From an uncultured Oscillospiraceae bacterium (GTDB lineage: Bacteria > Bacillota > Clostridia > Oscillospirales > Oscillospiraceae): a DNA stretch of 64,000 nt. Position 1 is the first letter of the stretch, and each line of letters begins with the position of its first letter. A model generated the notes under the pieces. The model worked only from the letters and a program-made list of their open reading frames with translations, ran no database searches and was not told the origin of the DNA. Made by a program: the position numbers and the translations under genes. Shown piece by piece: positions 40,371 through 49,567 of the stretch. The stretch covers positions 1 through 64,000 of the forward strand of contig CALXDP010000006.1 of the NCBI GenBank assembly GCA_944387095.1. The letters run 5' to 3'.

Positions 40371-40387
40371 TAAAAGGAGGTCTCACA

Positions 40388-42283
40388 ATGAAAGCCATCA
40401 TGGAAAAGCTGGAGGCTCTGCTGGAAGTGGGCGGCGTCAAGAAGGACATCGTCTTGCTTGTCCTGTCCGGCCTGTCTCTGCTGATCAGTATTTTTGACAT
40501 ACTCCCCCTTCCCTTTGACGCAGCCTGGGTGGCCATCCTTCTGTGCGGTGTGCCCATCATTCTGGAGGCGGTCATCGGCCTGGTCACCGCCTTTGACATC
40601 AAAGCGGATGTGCTGGTGTCCATGGCGTTGATCGCCTCGGTGTGCATCGGGGAGGATTTCGCCGCGGGCGAGGTGGCCTTTATCATGCAGCTGGGCGCGC
40701 TGCTGGAGGAGCTCACCGTGGCCCGAGCCCGTGCTGGTATCGAGAAGCTGGTCCATCTGACCCCCCAGACAGCCCGGGTCCTCTCCGACGGCGGGGAACG
40801 GATCGTTCCCGCCGGGGAGGTGCGCATCGGCGATCGGCTCCGGGTGCTGCCCGGGGAGACTGTCCCCGTGGACGGGAGGATCCTCACCGGGCAGACCTCC
40901 ATCAACCAGGCGGTGATCACCGGGGAGCCGCTCCCGGTGGACAAGGGGCCTGGGGATGAGGTGTCCAGCGGTACGGTAAACCAGTTCGGCGCCTTTGAGA
41001 TGGAGGCCTCCAGAGTGGGGGAGGACAGCTGCGTGCAGCGCATGATCCGCCTGGTTCAGTCTGTGGATGCGGGCAAGGCCAAAATCGTGGGGCTGGCCGA
41101 CCGCTGGGCCACCTGGGTGGTGGCCATCGCCCTGGCCGCCGCCGCTCTCACCTGGATCTTCAGCGGCCAGATCATCCGGGCAGTCACCATCCTGGTGGTC
41201 TTCTGTCCCTGCGCCCTGGTGCTGGCCACTCCCACCGCCATCATGGCCGCCATTGGCAACGCCACCCGTCACGGTTTTCTGGTGCGAGAGGGCGACGCGC
41301 TGGAGCGACTGGCCAAGGTGGGTAAGATCACCTTTGACAAAACCGGCACCTTGACCTACGGCAAGCCCAGGGTGGCGGCGGTGCGCAGCATCCTGCCCGG
41401 GCTGGACGACGGGGCTCTGCTGGCCATGGTGGCAGCGGCGGAGCAGTTTTCCGAGCATCCCCTGGGCAAGGCCGTGGCAGCCAGCTATCAGGCGACCGGA
41501 ACCCCTCTCTCCTCCGCCTCCGATTTCCGTATGATCCCGGGAGAGGGGGTGCGGGCCAGCGTGGGCGGCAGGGTTGTTCTGGCGGGGAATGAAAAGCTGC
41601 TGGCCGCCTTCGGGCTGGCTGTACCCCAGGCCGTCCGGCAGGAGCTGGAGGACTATCTCGCCCAGGGCTGTACCGTCATCCTCACCGGGGTGGATGGGGC
41701 CTTTGCCGGATACCTGGCCCTGTCCGACACCCTGCGCCCGGACAGCGCCCAAACCATCAGCCAGCTCGCCCGCCTTGGGGTACAGCCGGTGCTGCTCACC
41801 GGGGATCACCGCAGCGCGGCGGATACCATCGGCAGGCAGCTGCACGTTCCCGAGATCCACGCAGATTGTCTGCCGGAGGATAAGCTGCGCTATCTGGAGC
41901 AGTGTCAGAGGGACGGGCAGAAGGTGTGCATGATCGGAGACGGAGTCAACGACGCCCCGGCGCTGAAAAAAGCCAATGTGGGCATCGCCATGGGGGCCGC
42001 GGGAAGCGACATTGCCGCCGATGCGGCCGACATCGTCCTGGTGGATGACGAGGTCCGGGAACTGTCCCACCTGTTCGCCCTGTCCCGGCGCATGATGACC
42101 ACCATCAAGCTCAACCTTACCTTCTCCATGGCGCTCAACTTCCTGGCCATCGCCCTGGCCGTCCCCGGCATTCTCAACCCTGTGGTGGGTGCACTGGTCC
42201 ATAACGCCGGCTCGGTGGTGGTCATCGTCCATTCCGCCCTGCTGCTGCGCTGGCGCCGGGGCGGCAAGGACGCCCCGGCCTGA
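40388..42283 (+). CDS. Heavy-metal P1B-type ATPase
   Basis: 631 residues. Metal-translocating P-type ATPase: CPC in the membrane (273-275), phosphorylation site DKTGT (Asp317), SEHPLG, and hinge GDGVNDAP (517-524). There is no N-terminal HMA domain and the protein is shorter than classical CopA. The last helix reads HNAGSVVVIVHS where Cu(I) pumps have an MxxSS-type motif, so the metal is uncertain despite the CsoR operator. AAAGGAGG lies eight bases before the ATG. It exports a metal ion from the cytoplasm. Confidence 0.93.
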   Translation: MKAIMEKLEALLEVGGVKKDIVLLVLSGLSLLISIFDILPLPFDAAWVAILLCGVPIILEAVIGLVTAFDIKADVLVSMALIASVCIGEDFAAGEVAFIMQLGALLEELTVARARAGIEKLVHLTPQTARVLSDGGERIVPAGEVRIGDRLRVLPGETVPVDGRILTGQTSINQAVITGEPLPVDKGPGDEVSSGTVNQFGAFEMEASRVGEDSCVQRMIRLVQSVDAGKAKIVGLADRWATWVVAIALAAAALTWIFSGQIIRAVTILVVFCPCALVLATPTAIMAAIGNATRHGFLVREGDALERLAKVGKITFDKTGTLTYGKPRVAAVRSILPGLDDGALLAMVAAAEQFSEHPLGKAVAASYQATGTPLSSASDFRMIPGEGVRASVGGRVVLAGNEKLLAAFGLAVPQAVRQELEDYLAQGCTVILTGVDGAFAGYLALSDTLRPDSAQTISQLARLGVQPVLLTGDHRSAADTIGRQLHVPEIHADCLPEDKLRYLEQCQRDGQKVCMIGDGVNDAPALKKANVGIAMGAAGSDIAADAADIVLVDDEVRELSHLFALSRRMMTTIKLNLTFSMALNFLAIALAVPGILNPVVGALVHNAGSVVVIVHSALLLRWRRGGKDAPA

Positions 42284-42407
42284 ATCCTCTCGGGCCGGAT
42301 GTGATTTTATCACCGACTTGCCTTTGCCGTTCCGATAGGATGAGTGCATCATCCCCCCATCAAACAATTCTGGGAGTGACCCTCCCGCAGAAAGGTGGAA
42401 GCATAAC

Positions 42408-44102
42408 ATGAAAGTCGTGATTGTGGGCGGTGTGGCAGGCGGAGCCACCGCAGCCGCCCGAATCCGCCGGTTGGATGAACAGGCCCAGATCGTGGTCTTT
42501 GAGCGCTCTGGCTATGTCTCCTACGCCAACTGCGGCCTGCCCTACTATATTGGCGGCGTCATCACCGACCCAAATCAGCTCACCCTCCAGACCCCGGAAA
42601 GCTTCTATCAGCGCTTCCGGGTGGATATGCGGGTGCGCCATGAGGTCACCGCCATCCATCCGGAGAAAAAGACCGTCAGCGTCCGGAATCTGACCACGGG
42701 CGAGGAATTTGAGGAGGGCTATGACAAGCTGCTGCTCTCCCCCGGCGCCAAGCCCACCCAGCCCCCCATGTCCGGCCTGGACGACCCCCGCTTGTTCACC
42801 CTGCGCACCGTGGAGGACACTTTGCGCATTCGGCAGTTTGTGGAGGAGACCAAGCCCAAGTCGGTGGTACTGGCCGGGGGCGGCTTCATCGGACTGGAAC
42901 TGGCGGAAAACCTCCGGGAGCTGGGCCTGGATGTCACCATCATCCAGGGTATCGACCACATGCTCCTCCAGCTGGACCCGGAGATGGCCGCCTTCCTCCA
43001 CGCCAAGCTACGGGAAAAGGGCGTCCGTCTGCTGCTGGGCCACATGGTGGAGGGCTTCGCCTCCACCCCCGGCGGCATCCAGGTAAAGCTGAAGCAGGCT
43101 GATCCCATCCAGGCCGACATGGCGGTCCTGGCCATCGGCGTCACTCCGGACACCGCCCTGGCTAAAGACGCGGGGCTGGAACTGGGGGTGCGGGGCAGCA
43201 TTGTGGTCAACGACCGTATGGAAACCTCTCTGCCTCACATCTACGCCGTGGGGGACGCGGTGCAGGTGCGTCACGCCGTCACCGGTGAAAACACCCTGAT
43301 CTCCCTGGCCGGCCCGGCCAACAAGCAGGGGCGAATCGCAGCGGACAACATCTGCGGCGGCGACAGCCGTTATCTCGGCGCCCAGGGCTCCTTCGTGTTG
43401 AAAGTCTTTGACATGACCGTGGCGTCCACCGGCCTGAGCGAGGAGGCCGCCAAGCTGGCGGGTCTGGACTGCGACAAGGTCTATCTGGCTCCCGCCAGCC
43501 ACGCCGGCTACTACCCCGGCGGTAAAATCATGATAATGAAGGTGCTCTTTGAGCGGGACACCTTCCGCCTGTTGGGCGCGGAGATTGTGGGCTATGAAGG
43601 GGTGGATAAGCGCATCGATGTGCTGGCCGCCGCCATCCACGCCCGCCTCACCGGGCTGGAACTGAAGGATTTGGATCTGGCCTACGCACCCCCCTACTCT
43701 TCCGCCAAGGATCCGGTAAACATGGCCGGTTTCATGATGGAAAACCTGAAAGACGGCCTGCTTCGCCAATTTCACTGGCATGAGGTGGACGCCCTGCCCC
43801 GGGACGGCAGCGTCACCCTGCTGGACGTGCGCACGCCCCAGGAGTACGCCAACGGCCATATTGACGGCTTCCGGAACATCCCCCTGGACGAGCTGCGGGA
43901 GCGTCTGAACGAGCTGCCCGCCGGCAAGCCGGTGTACGCCCACTGCCAGAGCGGCCTGCGCAGCTATGTGGCCTGCCGGATTCTCTCCCAGCACGGCTTT
44001 ACCTGCTACAACCTCTCGGGCAGCTACCTGCTCTACGCCACCGCCAAGCGGCACTACTCTCCCGCCCCCACAGCGGATCCCTGCGGCAGACAGCTTCCGT
44101 AA
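42408..44102 (+). CDS. CoA-disulfide reductase/NADH oxidase with rhodanese domain
   Basis: 564 residues. N-terminal FAD fold (VIVGGVAGGATAAARIRR), active Cys42 in SYANCGLPYYIGG, NAD fold near GGGFIGLELAENL, and a C-terminal rhodanese domain (about 470-550) with catalytic Cys513 in AHCQSGLRS. CoADR-RHD proteins reduce CoA disulfides, polysulfide or persulfide with NAD(P)H. It follows the metal ATPase by 124 bases, suggesting a thiol and metal stress unit. The terminator after it is very strong. Confidence 0.93.
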   Translation: MKVVIVGGVAGGATAAARIRRLDEQAQIVVFERSGYVSYANCGLPYYIGGVITDPNQLTLQTPESFYQRFRVDMRVRHEVTAIHPEKKTVSVRNLTTGEEFEEGYDKLLLSPGAKPTQPPMSGLDDPRLFTLRTVEDTLRIRQFVEETKPKSVVLAGGGFIGLELAENLRELGLDVTIIQGIDHMLLQLDPEMAAFLHAKLREKGVRLLLGHMVEGFASTPGGIQVKLKQADPIQADMAVLAIGVTPDTALAKDAGLELGVRGSIVVNDRMETSLPHIYAVGDAVQVRHAVTGENTLISLAGPANKQGRIAADNICGGDSRYLGAQGSFVLKVFDMTVASTGLSEEAAKLAGLDCDKVYLAPASHAGYYPGGKIMIMKVLFERDTFRLLGAEIVGYEGVDKRIDVLAAAIHARLTGLELKDLDLAYAPPYSSAKDPVNMAGFMMENLKDGLLRQFHWHEVDALPRDGSVTLLDVRTPQEYANGHIDGFRNIPLDELRERLNELPAGKPVYAHCQSGLRSYVACRILSQHGFTCYNLSGSYLLYATAKRHYSPAPTADPCGRQLP

Positions 44103-44115
44103 GGGGATCAGACAG

Positions 44116-44159
44116 AAAAACGGGAGGCCAATCCGGATTTGGATTGGCCTCCCGTTTTT
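44116..44159. terminator. Bidirectional terminator between CoADR gene and rnfB
   Basis: A perfect 19-bp stem (arms AAAAACGGGAGGCCAATCC and complement, loop of six) with T-runs in both directions. It serves both converging operons. Confidence 0.95.
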
Positions 44160-44179
44160 TCCTGTTCTGTTGGCAGTCC

Positions 44180-45010
44180 TCAGCCCTGCTTGGCCGCGGC
44201 GGCCAGGTTGATGCCAATGATGCAGTGGGACGGGCACGCCTCCACGCACTTGCCGCAGCCCACACACTTCTCGTATGTCACGGACGCCAGATTGTCCGTC
44301 ACCGTGATGGCGCCGGTGGGGCAGTTGCGCTCGCACAGCTTACAGCCGATGCAGCCGGCCGTACACGCCTTCCGTGTCTCCGCGCCAGGCCGGGTGCTGT
44401 TGCAGTCCACCACCACCGGGGCGGTGGCGGGCCGCACGGCAATCACCTCATTGGGACATGTCTTGACACACAGGCCGCAGCCGGTACACAGCCCGGTATC
44501 CACCCGGGCGATGCCGCCCACCAGATAGATGGCCTTTTCCGGGCACACCTTGACGCAGTCTCCCAGGCCGGCACAGCCGTAGACGCATGTGCCGCTGCCC
44601 CCGAAGAGCAGCTTTGCCGCGGTGCAACTGTCGATGCCCTCATAGTCCATCTTGGCGGAGGTGGCGGCGCAGGTGCCGCCGCAGCGCACCTCAGCCACCA
44701 TTTTGACCACCTCGCCGCCCTCCCGGCCCAGCACCTGGCCCAGCTGCTGGGCGGCGCCGGAGCCGCCGGGGACACACAGGGTAATGGACAAATCAGGATC
44801 CTCCACTAGGGCGGCGGCGTAGCCATCGCAGCCGGCAAAGCCGCAGGCGCCGCAGTTGGCGCCGGGCAGACACTCCCGAACTTTGGGGAGCATCTCGTCC
44901 ACTTCCACCGCCATAAACTTGGAGGCCACAGTGAGCATCACCCCGCAGATCAGGGCGATGATGGCCAGAACGATCACAGCAATGATCACAACTTGAAAAA
45001 CATCCATCAT
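44180..45010 (-). CDS. rnfB: Rnf complex subunit B (ferredoxin-type)
   Basis: 276 residues: an N-terminal membrane helix, a CGACGFAGC four-cysteine domain, then several CxxCxxC iron-sulfur motifs (CTGCGLCVKTCP, CIGCKLCERNCP, CVGCGKCVEACP). RnfB receives electrons from ferredoxin in the Rnf complex, which couples ferredoxin:NAD reduction to ion transport. Last gene of rnfCDGEAB. Confidence 0.96.
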   Translation of the reverse strand: MMDVFQVVIIAVIVLAIIALICGVMLTVASKFMAVEVDEMLPKVRECLPGANCGACGFAGCDGYAAALVEDPDLSITLCVPGGSGAAQQLGQVLGREGGEVVKMVAEVRCGGTCAATSAKMDYEGIDSCTAAKLLFGGSGTCVYGCAGLGDCVKVCPEKAIYLVGGIARVDTGLCTGCGLCVKTCPNEVIAVRPATAPVVVDCNSTRPGAETRKACTAGCIGCKLCERNCPTGAITVTDNLASVTYEKCVGCGKCVEACPSHCIIGINLAAAAKQG

Positions 45011-45021
45011 TCATGCCCTCC

Positions 45022-45651
45022 TTAGCCCAAACCGAGCAGATTCTCCACCAGTCCGGCAAAGCCCATGAAGGACACGGACAGGATGGAGGCGGACAGCAGG
45101 GTGATGGGCATGCCCTTGAAGCACTCCGGGCAGTTGCACCGCTCCACCCGGGTACGCACCCCGGCGAAGAGCACCATGGCCAGGAAGAAGCCTACACCGC
45201 TGCCAAAGGAGTTGAACAGCGCGTGAACAAAGCTGGTGCCAAAGACGGCGTCGGCCAGCAGGTAGCTGTCCACGTTGCTGATACACACACCCAGCACCGC
45301 GCAGTTTGTGGTGATCAGGGGCAGGTATACGCCCAGGGAGGCGTGCAGAGCGGGGATGTACCTCTTCAGAATGATCTCCACCAGCTGCACCAGAGCTGCA
45401 ATCACCAGGATGAACACGATGGTCTGGAGATAGCCCAAGCCATTGGGGTTCAAAACAAAGTACTGGATGGGATAGGTCACGGCGGTGGAGAGCACCATGA
45501 CAAAGATGACGGCAATGGACATGCCGCTGGCCTGGTCCAGCTTTTTGGACACCCCCAGGAAGGGGCAGATGCCCAGGAACTGGCTCAAAACATAGTTGTT
45601 GACCAGCACGGCGGTCATAATAATTCCAATGATTACTTTTACTTCACTCAT
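45022..45651 (-). CDS. rnfA: Rnf complex subunit A
   Basis: 209 residues, six membrane helices, VNNYVLSQFLGICPFLGVS near the N-terminus with its conserved cysteine, and LPLITTNCAVLGVC in the middle. RnfA and RnfE form the membrane core. Four-base overlap with rnfE. Confidence 0.96.
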   Translation of the reverse strand: MSEVKVIIGIIMTAVLVNNYVLSQFLGICPFLGVSKKLDQASGMSIAVIFVMVLSTAVTYPIQYFVLNPNGLGYLQTIVFILVIAALVQLVEIILKRYIPALHASLGVYLPLITTNCAVLGVCISNVDSYLLADAVFGTSFVHALFNSFGSGVGFFLAMVLFAGVRTRVERCNCPECFKGMPITLLSASILSVSFMGFAGLVENLLGLG

Positions 45652-46340
45652 TTCGCGGCCGCCTCCTTTCCGTCACCGGCGCAGCTCAACGCGCCGCCGC
45701 ACACCGACGCGCTGGGGCAGCCCATGCAGCCGAACTCCTTCTTCCGGGGAGCCTTGCCCTTGGTGACCTTGTTGACCACGGCGATGAGCACCCCGAAGAT
45801 GGCAAAGCCGCCGGGAGCCATAACCATGATGGAGATGTTGTTGTCTATCAGCACCGGCACCTCGATGCCAAACCAGGTGCCGCTGCCCAGGATCTCACGG
45901 ATGCTGGCCATCACCAGCATGGCCAGGGTATACCCCACCCCCATGCCGATGGCGTCCAGGGCGGAGTCGAACACGCCGTTCTTGCCGGCGAACATCTCCG
46001 CCCGCCCCAGGATGATACAGTTGACCACGATCAGGGGCAGGTATAGGCCCAGGGCCGTATTCAGGTCAGGCAGGAAAGCCTGCACGATCATCTGCACCAG
46101 GGTCACGAAGGAGGCAATGACCACGATGTAGCAGGGGATGCGCACCTTCTCCGAGATGGCCCGGCGCAGCAGGGAGATCAGCACATTAGAACACAGCAGC
46201 ACGAAGGTAACCGCCGCACCCATACCGATGGCGTTGGACGCCTGGGTGGTGACCGCCATGAAGGGGCAGGTGCCCAGCACCAGCACCAGGATGGGATTCT
46301 CCCGGATGATGCCGTTGGTGAGGATTCTCAATTTTTTCAT
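45648..46340 (-). CDS. rnfE: Rnf complex subunit E
   Basis: 230 residues homologous to RnfA: NPILVLVLGTCPFMAVTTQ and LPLIVVNCIILGRAE. The C-terminal tail carries four cysteines (CMGCPSASVCGGALSC), an extension beyond the usual end of RnfE that might bind a metal. Confidence 0.95.
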   Translation of the reverse strand: MKKLRILTNGIIRENPILVLVLGTCPFMAVTTQASNAIGMGAAVTFVLLCSNVLISLLRRAISEKVRIPCYIVVIASFVTLVQMIVQAFLPDLNTALGLYLPLIVVNCIILGRAEMFAGKNGVFDSALDAIGMGVGYTLAMLVMASIREILGSGTWFGIEVPVLIDNNISIMVMAPGGFAIFGVLIAVVNKVTKGKAPRKKEFGCMGCPSASVCGGALSCAGDGKEAAAK

Positions 46341-46341
46341 T

Positions 46342-46890
46342 TCACTGCCCCTCCTTTACCATGTCATAGGCCGTGAAAGCGTCCCGGATGGCATTGATGT
46401 AGTAATCGGATGAGATGGTGGCGCCGCCGATGGTGTCCACACCCTCCAGGCTGGCGTCCTTTCCCACAAACTGTCCCCGGAAGTCGTCTCCGGTGATCCT
46501 GGCCCCCAGGCCCACTGTCTCGGAATGGCTGAGCACCTGGGTATCGGTGATATAGCCCTCCCCGTCGATGCCGCAGATCATATTTAGGGTGCCCCGGCCG
46601 CCGTAGCCGTCGGAGGTGATCATAAACACGTAGCCAGCATCGTTGGTGGCCTGGTATACCTGGGTGACGGTCTCAGGCAGGCCGTCCACCTCCAGCAGCT
46701 CAAAGTTGTCCGCCTCAGGAAGCACGGCGATCCGGGCCTGCCGGGCCGCCTCCTCCTCCGCCGCGGCAATGATGGGGGCGGTGATGTCGTTGGTGTAGGC
46801 CAGCAGGGCGGAGGCCACAACACAGATCAGCAGCAGCACCCCGATGGGGGCGATAAAATCCGTGAAAACAGAGCTCTTCGTCTTCGTCAT
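46342..46890 (-). CDS. rnfG: Rnf complex subunit G (flavoprotein)
   Basis: 182 residues: one N-terminal membrane helix and an FMN-binding domain; the flavinylation Thr lies in DTIGGATISS near the C-terminus. FMN is attached covalently by ApbE, encoded just across the promoter region. ATG 46890 overlaps the rnfD stop. Confidence 0.94.
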   Translation of the reverse strand: MTKTKSSVFTDFIAPIGVLLLICVVASALLAYTNDITAPIIAAAEEEAARQARIAVLPEADNFELLEVDGLPETVTQVYQATNDAGYVFMITSDGYGGRGTLNMICGIDGEGYITDTQVLSHSETVGLGARITGDDFRGQFVGKDASLEGVDTIGGATISSDYYINAIRDAFTAYDMVKEGQ

Positions 46891-47840
46891 TCCTTCACAC
46901 CTCCCAGGGGTTTTGGCTGTGTCCACATGCAGATGTAGGGATTGAGGATGTTCATGAGCAGGATGGAGAAGGACACGCCCTCCGGATAGTTGCCCCACAC
47001 CCGGATGGCCACTGTGATCAGCCCGCAGCCAAACCCGAAGATCAGCTTTCCGGCCGGAGTGGGGGGAGAGGTGGTGTAGTCGGTGGCCATAAAGAAGGCG
47101 CCGATGAACAGGCCGCCGGCCATCATCTGGTACAGGGGCTGCTGGCCCAGCAGGGCGGTGAGCACCACCACGGTGCCGATGAAGGCCACCGGGGTGTGCC
47201 AGGTGATCACCTTGCGGGCGATGAGGTAAATGCCACCCAGCAGCAGGGCCAGGCAGCTGGTCTCACCCAGGCTGCCTCCCCGGGCGCCCAGAAACATCTC
47301 CAGTAAGGTGGGAAGGCCCTCGCCGCCCTGCTTGAGAATGGCCAGCGGAGTGGCGGAACTCACTGCGTCTACCACTGTACTGGAACTGACCGCATCCACA
47401 AAATTAGGCACCACCCAACTGGTCATGGTGCCGGAGAAGGCCACCAGCATAATCACCCGGGCGGTGATGGCGGGGTTGGCAAAGTTATAGCCGATGCCGC
47501 CGAACATCTGCTTGACCAGCACGATGGCCACAAAGGAGCCAAAAGCGGCCTGCCACAGGGGAATGCCCACGGGCAGGTTCAGGGCCAGCAGCAGCCCGGT
47601 GACAGCGGCGGACAGGTCGGACACGGTGACCGGCCGCTTGCAGATCTTTTCAAAGGCCCACTCGCACAGGATGGCCACGGCCACGCACACAGCCTCCACC
47701 AGCAGGGCCCGGGGTCCGAAGAACACCACGGAGGCCACCACCGCGGGCAGCATTGCCAGGAGCACATCCCGCATAATCGTTTGGGTTGTGATCTCAGCAT
47801 GCAGATGGGGGGAGACCGATACGGTCAGATTCTTAGCCAT
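46887..47840 (-). CDS. rnfD: Rnf complex subunit D (membrane flavoprotein)
   Basis: 317 residues with about nine membrane helices; the covalent FMN site is the Thr in SSATPLAIL (around residue 163). GYNFANPAITARV and ATDYTTSP are conserved NqrB/RnfD segments. Overlaps rnfC by eight bases. Confidence 0.96.
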   Translation of the reverse strand: MAKNLTVSVSPHLHAEITTQTIMRDVLLAMLPAVVASVVFFGPRALLVEAVCVAVAILCEWAFEKICKRPVTVSDLSAAVTGLLLALNLPVGIPLWQAAFGSFVAIVLVKQMFGGIGYNFANPAITARVIMLVAFSGTMTSWVVPNFVDAVSSSTVVDAVSSATPLAILKQGGEGLPTLLEMFLGARGGSLGETSCLALLLGGIYLIARKVITWHTPVAFIGTVVVLTALLGQQPLYQMMAGGLFIGAFFMATDYTTSPPTPAGKLIFGFGCGLITVAIRVWGNYPEGVSFSILLMNILNPYICMWTQPKPLGGVKE

Positions 47841-49188
47841 TCACCCTCGCCTCCTTCTTCTCTTCCGCCTTGGCCTTCTTCTTTTCCTCCTGGGCCTTCT
47901 GCTGGGCGTTATACTGATTGAGCATGGCCTTGGACAGCTTGTTCACCTGGACCAGGGGGCGCTTGGCCGGGCAGACATAAGAACAGCAGCCGCACTCCAT
48001 GCACAGGTTGACCTTCAACGCCTTGAGGGTTTCCGGTTCGTTGTTGCGATAGGCCGTCTCAAAAGAGGCGGGCATCAGCTTCAGGGGGCAATGGGCGGCG
48101 CAGCGGCCGCACCGGATGCAGTCGGTGGTGACAGGCTCACCGGCATCCGCCTGTGCGAAGGCCAGCACCGCGTTGGTGTTCTTCATGACGGGTGCGCCCA
48201 GATCGGGCACGGCAATGCCCATCATGGGCCCGCCATAAAGCACCTTCCGGGGCTCCGTCTTCAAACCGCAAAAATCCAGCACATCCTTCATGCTGGTGCC
48301 CACCGGGACAATGATGTTCTGGGGCTTGGCCACCGCGGAGCCGTCCACCGTGACCACCTTCTCCACCAGAGGCATACCGGTCTTCATGTACTTGGCGATG
48401 ACCGCCAGGGTGGTGCAGTTGATCACCAGCACCCCCACGTCGATGGGCAGCTTGCCCTCAGGGACGATCTTTCCGGTGGTGTTGAAGATGATGACCTTCT
48501 CGCCGCCCTGGGGATAGATGGCGGGCAGGGCGGCCACCTCAAAGCCGGGCACGTCCTTCCCCGCCTCCTTCAGCTTCTGGATGCACTGGGGCTTGTTGTC
48601 CTCAATGGCCATGATGATGCGACTGGCGGAATAGTACTTCTGGAGCAGGGCCGCCCCCTCCGCAATGCTCTGGGCATCATCCAGCATGGTGCGGGTGTCC
48701 GAGGTGATATAGGGCTCGCACTCCGCGCCGTTGATGACGATGGCATCCACCTGCTCCGGCTTCACCTTGAGCTTGACGGCGGTGGGGAACCCCGCGCCGC
48801 CCAGACCCACAGCGCCGCAGTTGCGCACCGCCTCTACAAAGCTGTCCAGATCGTTGACCGCCGGTGGGGTGAGCCCCTCGTACTCCTGCTGCTCCCCGTC
48901 CGTTTCAATGACAATGGCGGTGTCATACCGGCCGTTGGAGCCCAGGATCTGATCCAGCTTCTTCACCTTGCCCGATACCCCAGAATGGATGGGCGCGGAC
49001 ACAAAGCCACCGGCTTCCGCGATCAGCTGGCCCACCTTTACCGTGTCCCCGGCCTTGACCACCGGTTTGGCCGGCGCACCGATGTTCATCGACATGGGCA
49101 CCGTGACAACGGCAGGGACCGGCATGCGGACCGGCGCGCAATCCGCAGTAGTTTTCCTGTGGGGCACATGTACGCCGTGCAATTTCAC
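47833..49188 (-). CDS. rnfC: Rnf complex subunit C (NADH-binding)
   Basis: About 451 residues. VKLHGVHVPHRK at the N-terminus, a barrel-sandwich segment, NADH/FMN fold (GLGGAGFPTAVKL, NGAECEPYITSD), and two CxxCxxC clusters (CIRCGRCAAHCP, CMECGCCSYVCP), ending in a Lys/Glu-rich tail. The frame extends 40 codons upstream, but GGAGG lies eight bases before the GTG at 49188, where RnfC homology begins. First gene of the operon. Confidence 0.95.
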   Translation of the reverse strand: MKLHGVHVPHRKTTADCAPVRMPVPAVVTVPMSMNIGAPAKPVVKAGDTVKVGQLIAEAGGFVSAPIHSGVSGKVKKLDQILGSNGRYDTAIVIETDGEQQEYEGLTPPAVNDLDSFVEAVRNCGAVGLGGAGFPTAVKLKVKPEQVDAIVINGAECEPYITSDTRTMLDDAQSIAEGAALLQKYYSASRIIMAIEDNKPQCIQKLKEAGKDVPGFEVAALPAIYPQGGEKVIIFNTTGKIVPEGKLPIDVGVLVINCTTLAVIAKYMKTGMPLVEKVVTVDGSAVAKPQNIIVPVGTSMKDVLDFCGLKTEPRKVLYGGPMMGIAVPDLGAPVMKNTNAVLAFAQADAGEPVTTDCIRCGRCAAHCPLKLMPASFETAYRNNEPETLKALKVNLCMECGCCSYVCPAKRPLVQVNKLSKAMLNQYNAQQKAQEEKKKAKAEEKKEARVNG

Positions 49189-49311
49189 ATTGCCTTCCTC
49201 CCTCACTTCATTTTTGAACCTTCGTATTAGCTCCTCCACCTCAAAATCGCCGGGAACAGCCGCGGCGGAAGATCTAGTATCTGGCGTTTTCGTGGTTTTC
49301 GCCGTCAAAAC

Positions 49312-49339
49312 ATTATAACATATTTTGGGACAAACGCAA
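49312..49339 (-). promoter_or_regulatory. Promoter of the rnf operon
   Basis: On the minus strand: TTGCGT (49334-49339), 16-base spacer, TATAAT (49312-49317), about 125 bases before rnfC. The 379-base gap 49189-49567 holds this and the divergent apbE promoter; no gene is seen. Confidence 0.65.
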
Positions 49340-49390
49340 TGATTATTTTGCCTGTTTTTTCACAAAGTGTCGCGCCGCGCCAGAACAGGC

Positions 49391-49418
49391 TTGACCGGGG
49401 CGGCAGGTTTGTTATATG
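49391..49418 (+). promoter_or_regulatory. Promoter of the apbE operon
   Basis: TTGACC (49391-49396), 16-base spacer, TATATG (49413-49418). It diverges from the rnf promoter about 50 bases away. Confidence 0.5.
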
Positions 49419-49567
49419 ATCAGACCGGATACATTCCAGCGTTTTCAAGGAAAAGCGACAAGGCGTGACCCAGCCGCGGAGGGGCCAGAACAGCCGGATT
49501 TTTCCTGTCCACCAAGTATAACGATTTCGCATTTATCATTTAAAAACATGGATTTAAGGAATTGCTT

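Noticed and set aside
40388..42283. Truncated or frameshifted copper ATPase because the HMA domain is absent
   Set aside because: A good ribosome binding site and promoter stand right before the ATG and no HMA remnant is found upstream, so the short form appears genuine.
40370..42448. A 692-codon minus-strand frame opposite the metal ATPase
   Set aside because: The plus strand has all P-type ATPase motifs, promoter and ribosome binding site. The opposite frame is a GC-rich shadow.
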